Shown here piece after piece: positions 58,023 through 64,000 of a stretch of 64,000 nt of DNA (positions are counted from its first letter, which is position 1; every line of letters begins with the position of its first letter). The notes beneath the pieces are model-generated. The model made no database searches. It was not told the origin of the DNA and was given only the letters and a program-made list of their open reading frames with translations. The DNA is from Lautropia mirabilis (lineage in GTDB: Bacteria > Pseudomonadota > Gammaproteobacteria > Burkholderiales > Burkholderiaceae_E). A program made the position numbers and the translations under genes. The stretch lies in contig NZ_LR134378.1 of NCBI RefSeq assembly GCF_900637555.1, positions 2,428,001 to 2,492,000 of the forward strand. Direction: 5' to 3'.

Positions 58023-59378
58023 ATGAAGGAGAACGAGGAGACGACATCGGCGGGTAACAAGGCCAATCAGGCCACGGACCCGCCGCACGCTGGGCAGCCC
58101 GCATCATCGGGACCGGAAGCCTTGGGGGCAACAGACGCCGCCGCCCCGGCCCCGCAGACGCCCACGGTGCGCCGCGGCTGGCCGAAGGAAGGCTGGCTGC
58201 TGCTGTTTGCGGTGGCGGCTCTGGCCTTCAACCTGCGATCCCCCATCGTGACCATCGGCCCGCTGGTGGGCATGATCCGCGACGATCTGGGCGTCTCGGG
58301 CAGTTTCATGGGCTTCGTGACGGCACTGCCGGTGATGGCCTTCGCGCTGTTCTCCCCCTGGGCGGCGCGATTGGGTCGCCGCTACGGCATGGAGAACGTG
58401 CTGGTCGCCTCCCTCGTCGTGCTGCTGGCGGGCATTGCGCTGCGCTCGGCCCTGCCGTCGCCGCTGACGCTGGTGCTGGGCACGGCATTGCTGTCTGCGG
58501 CCATTGCCATGGGCAACGTGCTGCTGCCGGCCCTGGCCAAGCGCAGCCTGCCCGAGCACGTCAATCTGGTGGTGGCGATGATGACCGCCGGCATGCTGGT
58601 GTCATCCACGCTGGCCGCCGGCATCGCGGTCCCGCTGGCCCGGTGGCAGGGCTGGACCTGGCCGCTGGGCATCTGGATGCTGACCACGGGGGTCGCGCTG
58701 GTGCCCTGGCTGCGCATCCGTCAGCGCCACAGGGCAGCAGCCCCCGCCGGCAGCGCCCCGGCCGCCAGTCCCCCGCTGAACGTCTGGCGCATTCCGGCAG
58801 CCTGGGTGCTGAGCCTGTACATGGGGCTGCAGTCGCTGGTGTTCTATGCGGTGGTCGGCTTCACGCCCTCGGTGCTGCAGGAAAAGGGCCTGTCGGCCGA
58901 ACAGGCCGGCAACCTGGGTGCGCTCTTCCAGGCCGTCTCGCTGCTGGGTGTGGTGGCCGTGTCGTGGGCACCGGTCCGTGGCCGCGGCCGCCAGTGGCTG
59001 AGCGTGGGCATCAGCCTGACGGTGCTGGCCGGCAGTCTGGGGCTGTGGCTGGGCAGTACCGGCACGCAATGGCTCTGGGTCTCACTGGCCGGCATCGGCA
59101 CGGCCGGCGTGTTCTCGCTGTGCCTGATGCTGTTTGCCGAGCGCACCGATTCCCCGGCCGAGGCGGCCGCCCTGTCGGGCATGGCCCAGGCTGTCGGCTA
59201 TGGCATTGCGGCCATCGGGCCGCTGGGCGTGGGCGTGCTCTACGATCTGCTGGGCTCATGGACGCGGACGATGGGGCTGCTGGCGGCGCTGAGCCTGCTG
59301 GAATGCCTGCTGGCCTGGTCATCGGCCAGTCCGAAGACGCTGGCGCAGACCCTGGCAGGCCACCGGCGCGGCCGATGA
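58023..59378 (+). CDS. MFS transporter, CynX/NimT-type
   Basis: A 451-residue membrane transporter with about 12 predicted helices. The first ~50 residues are a Pro/Ala/Gly-rich cytoplasmic tail. Helix 1 text LAFNLRSPIVTIGPLVGMI and the ARLGRRYGME loop resemble the CynX/NimT subfamily (cyanate, nitroimidazole and related small compounds); substrate unknown. AGGAGG nine bases before ATG 58023 overlaps the end of the antiporter gene, so the two form one unit. It lies directly upstream of the sbp promoter. Confidence 0.87.
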   Translation: MKENEETTSAGNKANQATDPPHAGQPASSGPEALGATDAAAPAPQTPTVRRGWPKEGWLLLFAVAALAFNLRSPIVTIGPLVGMIRDDLGVSGSFMGFVTALPVMAFALFSPWAARLGRRYGMENVLVASLVVLLAGIALRSALPSPLTLVLGTALLSAAIAMGNVLLPALAKRSLPEHVNLVVAMMTAGMLVSSTLAAGIAVPLARWQGWTWPLGIWMLTTGVALVPWLRIRQRHRAAAPAGSAPAASPPLNVWRIPAAWVLSLYMGLQSLVFYAVVGFTPSVLQEKGLSAEQAGNLGALFQAVSLLGVVAVSWAPVRGRGRQWLSVGISLTVLAGSLGLWLGSTGTQWLWVSLAGIGTAGVFSLCLMLFAERTDSPAEAAALSGMAQAVGYGIAAIGPLGVGVLYDLLGSWTRTMGLLAALSLLECLLAWSSASPKTLAQTLAGHRRGR

Positions 59379-59391
59379 GATCCGCATATGC

Positions 59392-59408
59392 TCATGCGGA
59401 AATCGCAT
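59392..59408 (+). promoter_or_regulatory. putative CysB operator upstream of sbp
   Basis: TCATGCGGAAATCGCAT, the reverse complement of a site fitting ATGCGnTTnnnGCATGA. It ends 91 bases before the sbp start, in the same orientation relative to the gene as at cysE. A possible -10 (CATGAT) lies at 59448. An extra TCCGCAT half-repeat precedes it at 59381, also seen near the cysB site. Confidence 0.55.
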
Positions 59409-59499
59409 AAGCCGGCCGCTCGCCCGCTCATCCATGCCCTGCCATGGCATGATGCGCGGCATCGTACAACCTTGTCACGGCCCTCGGGGCCTTGCCGTC

Positions 59500-60534
59500 A
59501 TGACCTTCGTTTCCCGCTCCCGCCGCGCCGTGCTGGGCCTGGCGCCCGCTGCCCTGCTGCTTGCCGCCATGCCCTCGGCCCAGGCGGCCGACCAGACGCT
59601 GCTCAACGCCACCTATGACGTGGGCCGCGAGCTGTTTTCCGAGATCAACCCGCTGTTCGTGGCCAAATGGCAGAAGGAGCACGGCGGCCAGCTCAAGATC
59701 GACCAGTCCTATGGCGGCACGTCGCGCCAGGCGCAGGACATCATCCAGGGCAAGAAGGCCGACACCGTCACCTTCAACCAGGTGCCCGACATCGAGATCC
59801 TGGTCAAGCGCCGGCTGGTGGCCAAGGACTGGGCCTCGCAGTTCCCGAACAACAGCTCGCCCTACTACAGCACCATCGCCTTCATGGTGCGCAAGGGCAA
59901 CCCCAAGAACATCCGCAACTGGGACGACCTGGCACGGCCGGACGTGAAGCTGGTCTTCCCGAACCCCAAAACGTCGGGCAACGCACGCTATTCGTACCTG
60001 GGCGCCTGGAACCACGCGCAGGAGCAGTTCCCGAATGACGAGGCGGCCGCCAAGGCGTTCATGGGCCGCTTCCTGGGCAACGTCGAGAACTTCCCCACCG
60101 GCGGCCGGGGCGCCACGGTGGCCTTCGCCCAGAACGGTCAGGGCGACGTGCTGCTGACCTTCGAGTCCGAGATCAAGAGCATCCTGGCGGGCAAGGAGTT
60201 CAAGGATCAGGGCTTCGAGCTGGTGGTGCCGCCGGTGAGCGTGATGGCGGCCTTCCCGGTGGCCATCGTCGACAAGGTGGTCGATGCCAAGGGTACCCGC
60301 GAGGTGGCGCGCGCCTACCTGGAGTTCCAGTATTCCAAGGAGATCCAGCAGCTGCTGGCCCGCCACAACCTGCGCGTGCATGACCCCGAGGTGGTGGCTG
60401 CCACGGCCGACCAGTTCGCCAAGGTTCGGCTCGTCGACCCCGCCACCTTCCCCGGCGGCTGGGAAGGCATCCAGAAGACGCACTTCGCCAGCGGCGGCCT
60501 GCTGGACCAGCTGCTCGCCGCCGGACGACACTGA
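59500..60534 (+). CDS. sbp: sulfate/thiosulfate ABC transporter periplasmic binding protein
   Basis: Binds sulfate or thiosulfate in the periplasm and delivers it to CysTW. 344 residues from ATG 59500; signal peptide ~1-29 ending PSAQA. Family motifs are LNATYDVGRELF, QSYGGTSRQAQDI and NPKTSGNARYSYLGAW. It is the first gene of sbp-cysT-cysW, which are packed without gaps. Confidence 0.95.
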   Translation: MTFVSRSRRAVLGLAPAALLLAAMPSAQAADQTLLNATYDVGRELFSEINPLFVAKWQKEHGGQLKIDQSYGGTSRQAQDIIQGKKADTVTFNQVPDIEILVKRRLVAKDWASQFPNNSSPYYSTIAFMVRKGNPKNIRNWDDLARPDVKLVFPNPKTSGNARYSYLGAWNHAQEQFPNDEAAAKAFMGRFLGNVENFPTGGRGATVAFAQNGQGDVLLTFESEIKSILAGKEFKDQGFELVVPPVSVMAAFPVAIVDKVVDAKGTREVARAYLEFQYSKEIQQLLARHNLRVHDPEVVAATADQFAKVRLVDPATFPGGWEGIQKTHFASGGLLDQLLAAGRH

Positions 60535-61377
60535 GTGTCCGCGCCCCGCTTCTTCCTGGCCAGGCCGCTGCTGCCGGGCTTCTGGCCCAGCCTGGGCGTG
60601 AGCCTGGTGTACCTGCACGTGGTCATTCTGGTGCCGCTGCTGGTGCTGCTCTGGCATGCGGCCGATCTGGGCTGGGCCCAGTACTGGGCCGCCATCTCCG
60701 ATCCCCGGGTGGTGGCCAGCTACCGGGTCACGCTGCTGGGGGCCTTCATCTCCACGGTGGTGGTGACGCTGGTGGGCCTGCTGCTGGCCTGGGTGCTGTC
60801 GCGCTATGAGTTCCCGGGACGGCGCTTTCTCGACGCGCTGATCGATCTGCCCTTCGCGCTGCCCACGGCGGTGGCCGGGCTCACGCTGGCCACCCTGCTC
60901 TCACCCGGTGGCTGGATCGGACAGCTGTTCGCCCCCTGGGGCATCAAGATCGCCTATGCCTTCCCGGGGCTGGTCATCGCCATGATCTTCACCAGCATCC
61001 CGTTCATCGTGCGCACCGTGCAGCCGGTCATCGAGGATCTGGGCCACGACGTGGAGGAGGCGGCCGGCACGCTGGGTGCCCGTCCGGGTCAGGTGTTCTG
61101 GCGCATCACCCTGCCCACGCTCGTGCCGGCGCTGACGGCTGGGGCCAGCCAGGCCTTCATCCGCAGCCTGGGCGAGTTCGGCGCCGTGGTGATGATCGCC
61201 GGCAACATTCCGTTCCAGACCGAGATCACCTCGCTGATGATCTTCGTGCGGCTGCAGGAGTTCGACTACGCAGCGGCGGCGGCCATCGCCTCGGTGGTGC
61301 TCATCACCTCGCTGGTGCTGCTCTTTGGCCTGCAGCTGCTGCAGAACCGGCTGCTGCGCTGGCAGCGGGGAGGCTGA
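60535..61377 (+). CDS. cysT: sulfate ABC transporter permease CysT (CysU)
   Basis: One of the two membrane-spanning subunits of the sulfate importer. 280 residues, about six helices, with FALPTAVAGLTL and the cytoplasmic EEAAGTLGARPGQVFWRIT loop that docks on CysA. The GTG start directly follows the sbp stop (TGAGTG), so translation is coupled. Confidence 0.95.
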   Translation: MSAPRFFLARPLLPGFWPSLGVSLVYLHVVILVPLLVLLWHAADLGWAQYWAAISDPRVVASYRVTLLGAFISTVVVTLVGLLLAWVLSRYEFPGRRFLDALIDLPFALPTAVAGLTLATLLSPGGWIGQLFAPWGIKIAYAFPGLVIAMIFTSIPFIVRTVQPVIEDLGHDVEEAAGTLGARPGQVFWRITLPTLVPALTAGASQAFIRSLGEFGAVVMIAGNIPFQTEITSLMIFVRLQEFDYAAAAAIASVVLITSLVLLFGLQLLQNRLLRWQRGG

Positions 61378-61380
61378 CGC

Positions 61381-62232
61381 ATGGACAAACGCACGAACGG
61401 TCCGCGCCGGAGCCCGGCCAACGGGGTGCAGCGACTGCTGCTGGTGCTGGCACTGCTGGCCGCGGGTCTGCTGCTGGTGCTTCCGCTGACCATGATCTTT
61501 GCCCAGGTGGCGGCCGGTGGCTGGGCGCTGCTGATCGAGAACCTGTCGGCCGACTATCTGCACCATGCCTTCGGGCTGACGCTGCTGGCCACGCTGGTCA
61601 CCATTCCAGTGAACCTGGCCTTCGGGCTGGCCTTTGCCTGGTGCGTCACTCACTACCGCTTTCGAGGCCGGCGGCTGATGCTGGCGCTGATCGACATTCC
61701 CTACGCCACCTCGCCGGTGGTGGCGGGTCTGTGCTACCTGCTGCTGTATGGGGCCGAGTCGGTGGTGGGTCAGTGGTTTTCCGACCGCGACATCCAGCTG
61801 ATGTTTGCCTGGCCAGGCATCATCATGGTCACCATTTTCGTGACCTCGCCCTACGTGGCGCGGCTGCTCATTCCGCTGATGCAGACGCAGGGCAACGAGG
61901 AGGAACAGGCAGCGCTGCTGCTGGGCGCCAGCGGCTGGCAGATCTTCCGGAAGGTGAGCCTGCCCCGCATCCGCTGGGCCCTGCTGTACGGGGTGATGAT
62001 CACGAATGCCCGTGCCGTTGGCGAGTTTGGCGCGGTGTCGGTGGTCTCGGGGGCGACCCTGAACCAGACGATGACGCTGCCGCTGCTGGTCGAGCAGCTC
62101 AACAACGACTACAAGACAGCCGCGGCCTTCACGGCCGCCGCCATCCTGGCGCTGATGGCCGTTCTCACGCTGATCCTCAAGAGCTGGCTGGAACGCCGGG
62201 TACAGGTCCGCCAGGGCGCCCGACGGGCGTGA
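61381..62232 (+). CDS. cysW: sulfate ABC transporter permease CysW
   Basis: The second membrane subunit of the sulfate importer, 283 residues. It has DIPYATSPVVAGLCYLLL after helix 2, and the CysA-docking EEEQAALLLGASGWQIFRK loop. It follows cysT by three bases. The cysA gene that completes the transporter is at 53,684-54,784 on the other strand. Confidence 0.95.
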   Translation: MDKRTNGPRRSPANGVQRLLLVLALLAAGLLLVLPLTMIFAQVAAGGWALLIENLSADYLHHAFGLTLLATLVTIPVNLAFGLAFAWCVTHYRFRGRRLMLALIDIPYATSPVVAGLCYLLLYGAESVVGQWFSDRDIQLMFAWPGIIMVTIFVTSPYVARLLIPLMQTQGNEEEQAALLLGASGWQIFRKVSLPRIRWALLYGVMITNARAVGEFGAVSVVSGATLNQTMTLPLLVEQLNNDYKTAAAFTAAAILALMAVLTLILKSWLERRVQVRQGARRA

Positions 62233-62337
62233 CCATCCCGCATCGCAGGCCCCAGATTCTCCGCCAGGCAGGGGGTACGAGCGTTAAACTCTCCGTCCCT
62301 GAAACCTGGACGCCCCCTTCCTCGGAGCTTCTCTTAC

Positions 62338-63045
62338 ATGGAACTGGATTTCACCTCTCCCGCGTTCTGGCTGGCTGTTGGCCAGATCGTGCTCATCGAC
62401 ATCCTGCTGGGCGGCGACAACGCGGTGGTCATCGCCCTGGCCGTGCGCAAGCTCGACCCCTCCAAGCGGCGTCAGGGCATCGTCTGGGGGACGATCGGCG
62501 CCATTGCGCTGCGCATCCTGCTGATTGTCTTTGCGCTGTCACTGCTGTCGGTCCCCTACCTGAAGGTGGTGGGCGCGCTGCTGCTGCTGTGGATCGGCGT
62601 GAAGCTGCTGCTGCCCGAAGAAGAGGACGCACACGGCAACATCGCCAGTTCGGACAAGCTGTGGGTGGCGGTGCGCACCGTCATCGTTGCTGACCTGGTG
62701 ATGAGCATCGACAACGTGATTGCCATTGCCGGTGCTGCGCAGAGCGTGGGCGGTCACCATGAGATCCCGCTGGTGATCTTCGGTCTGCTGGTCAGCGTGC
62801 CCATCATCATCTGGGGCAGCCAGATGGTCATCCGGCTGATGGACCGCTTTCCCATCGTCATCACCATCGGCGGCATGCTGCTGGGGTGGATTGCCGGTGG
62901 CATGCTGATCACCGACCCGGCCGTGGCCGACCACGTCAGTGCCTGGCAACCGCAGATCAAGTACATCGCCGAGGTGGGCGGCGCCCTGCTGGTGCTGCTG
63001 ATCGGCACCCTGAGTGCCCGCCGACAAAAGAGCAAGGGCGCCTGA
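62338..63045 (+). CDS. TerC-family integral membrane protein
   Basis: A 235-residue protein with about seven hydrophobic segments. The TerC signatures are LIDILLGGDNAVVIALAVR near the start and VADLVMSIDNVIAIAGA in the middle, each with the Asp/Asn that is thought to bind metal. Family members are linked to tellurite resistance, manganese export (Alx/MntY-type) or membrane insertion of exported metalloproteins. Which role applies here is unknown. It begins 105 bases after cysW and may be part of that operon or independent. Confidence 0.9.
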   Translation: MELDFTSPAFWLAVGQIVLIDILLGGDNAVVIALAVRKLDPSKRRQGIVWGTIGAIALRILLIVFALSLLSVPYLKVVGALLLLWIGVKLLLPEEEDAHGNIASSDKLWVAVRTVIVADLVMSIDNVIAIAGAAQSVGGHHEIPLVIFGLLVSVPIIIWGSQMVIRLMDRFPIVITIGGMLLGWIAGGMLITDPAVADHVSAWQPQIKYIAEVGGALLVLLIGTLSARRQKSKGA

Positions 63046-63053
63046 TGCAGCCT

Positions 63054-63079
63054 GGCCGGCGGTTTCGACACCGCCGGCC
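63054..63079. terminator. bidirectional hairpin between terC-like gene and dadA
   Basis: A perfect 10-bp stem GGCCGGCGGT/ACCGCCGGCC with a TTCGAC loop between two convergent genes. No T-run is present. Confidence 0.5.
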
Positions 63080-63099
63080 CACGGAACATCCGGTCCGGC

Positions 63100-64000
63100 T
63101 CAGCCCGAGAACTGGAAGTCCACGTCCGGCCGACGTCCGGACATCAGCTCGGCCAATGCCCGACCCGAGCCACAACCATGGGTCCAGCCCAGCGTGCCGT
63201 GGCCGGTGTTCAGGAACAGTCCACCCACCCGGCTGCGACCGATATAGGGCACGTTGCCCGGTGTGGTCGGCCGCAGACCGGTCCAGAACTTCGCCTGTTT
63301 CGGATCGCTCACGCCCGGGAACAGCGCCAGCGTGCGCTTGACGAGCGCCTCGCAGCGCACCGGGTTCAGCGCCATGCCGTAGCCGTTCAGCTCGGCTGTG
63401 CCGGCCACCCGTAGCCGGTTGCCAAAGCGCGAATACACGAGCTTGTACTCGTCATCGGTCAGGCTGACCTGCGGCGCCCTGGCCGGGTCCAGCACCGGCA
63501 GCGTGGCCGAATAGCCCTTGGCCGGATAGATGTCCAGCCGGATGCCGATGTCACGCGCCAGCCCTGCGCTGAAGCTGCCCAGCGCCAGCACATAGGCATC
63601 GGCCTTGGCCACTTCGTACTGGCCGTGCTCGTCGGCCAGCTCCACGCCCTGCATCTCGCCACCGGCCACCAGCAGCTTCTGGATGCGCACGCCGAAGCGG
63701 AACTTCACGCCCTTCTCGGCCGCCAGGGCCGCCAGGCGGGTGGTGAACAGGTTGACGTCACCGGATTCGTCGGCCGGCGTGAAGGTGGCGCCTGCCAGCT
63801 GGTTGCGTGCCGAGGCCAGGGCCGGCTCGATCTCGACCACGCGGTCGGGCGTGATGATCTCGCGCACCACCCCCATTTCCTGCATGATCCGTGCGGGCTC
63901 CAGCGCCTCATCGAAATCCTTCTGGCTGGTGTAGAAGTGCATGATCCCCTTCGTGAGGTGGTCATACTGGATGCCCGTCTCCTCACGCAGCGCCTGCAGG
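63100..64000 (-). CDS. dadA: D-amino acid dehydrogenase (5' end beyond the window)
   Basis: Membrane-associated FAD enzyme that oxidises D-amino acids (mainly D-alanine) to 2-oxo acids. The C-terminal ~300 residues are visible, with the reading frame open through the right edge: LQALREETGIQYD, then KGIMHFYTSQKDFD. Family features are FTPADESGDVNLFT, IYPAKGYSATLP, and the C-terminal GLRPTTPGNVPYIG plus NTGHGTLGWTHGCGSG, which closes the FAD fold. The N-terminal GxGxxG motif is out of view. Converges with the terC-like gene. Confidence 0.93.
   Translation of the reverse strand, partial: LQALREETGIQYDHLTKGIMHFYTSQKDFDEALEPARIMQEMGVVREIITPDRVVEIEPALASARNQLAGATFTPADESGDVNLFTTRLAALAAEKGVKFRFGVRIQKLLVAGGEMQGVELADEHGQYEVAKADAYVLALGSFSAGLARDIGIRLDIYPAKGYSATLPVLDPARAPQVSLTDDEYKLVYSRFGNRLRVAGTAELNGYGMALNPVRCEALVKRTLALFPGVSDPKQAKFWTGLRPTTPGNVPYIGRSRVGGLFLNTGHGTLGWTHGCGSGRALAELMSGRRPDVDFQFSG

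Overview
The window is a GC-rich chromosomal segment of a betaproteobacterium of the order Burkholderiales. The gene orders lepA-lepB-DUF4845-rnc-era-recO-pdxJ, rpmF-plsX-fabHDG-acpP-fabF, rluC/rne and folD-prlC-glutaredoxin point to that order; a Lautropia-like genome is my best guess, inferred from protein character and not from any search. Almost everything is core housekeeping. I see no prophage, insertion sequence, CRISPR array or rRNA operon.

Layout. Positions 1-18,649 form one long minus-strand block. It runs from yceD and rpmF through the fatty-acid cluster (plsX, fabH, fabD, fabG, acpP, fabF), an unrecognised membrane protein, a DegP/MucD-type protease, lepA, lepB, DUF4845, rnc, era, recO, pdxJ and nagZ to uvrC, which is cut by the left edge. 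Positions 18,770-23,319 hold maf and a tetrapyrrole-methylase-type methyltransferase facing sppA, a HAD phosphatase and rluC. Positions 23,300-32,509 read rightwards: rne with a long leader, the molybdenum-cofactor genes moaA-mobA-moeA, a periplasmic parvulin-type isomerase and an amino-acid permease. Positions 32,541-40,286 read leftwards: a stand-alone GspE/PilB-type ATPase, two adjacent uncharacterised membrane-anchored proteins that look like paralogues, then infC and thrS. Positions 40,473-43,347 hold an Acg-like nitroreductase in an AT-richer pocket and a TPP riboswitch in front of a sodium:solute symporter, followed by rlmB and rnr on the other strand. A tRNA cluster lies at 47,031-48,242: two tRNA-Leu(CAG) on the plus strand, tRNA-Glu(TTC) and tRNA-Ala(GGC) on the minus strand.

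From 48,435 to the end come folD, an M3 oligopeptidase, a DUF4124/glutaredoxin protein and a sulfur-assimilation neighbourhood: cysB, cysA and cysE (minus strand), a CPA2 antiporter and an MFS transporter, then sbp-cysT-cysW, a TerC-family protein and the right-edge-truncated dadA. A shared 17-bp motif lies upstream of cysB, cysE and sbp. At cysE and sbp it has the same orientation and nearly the same distance from the start codon, so it is a good candidate for the CysB operator that ties the scattered sulfate genes together.

The most novel-looking items are the paralogous membrane-protein pair (34,617-37,105), the shared cys motif, the thiamine-regulated symporter, the (Thr-Asp-Pro)15 repeat in UvrC, and degenerate intergenic repeats near the tRNA cluster.
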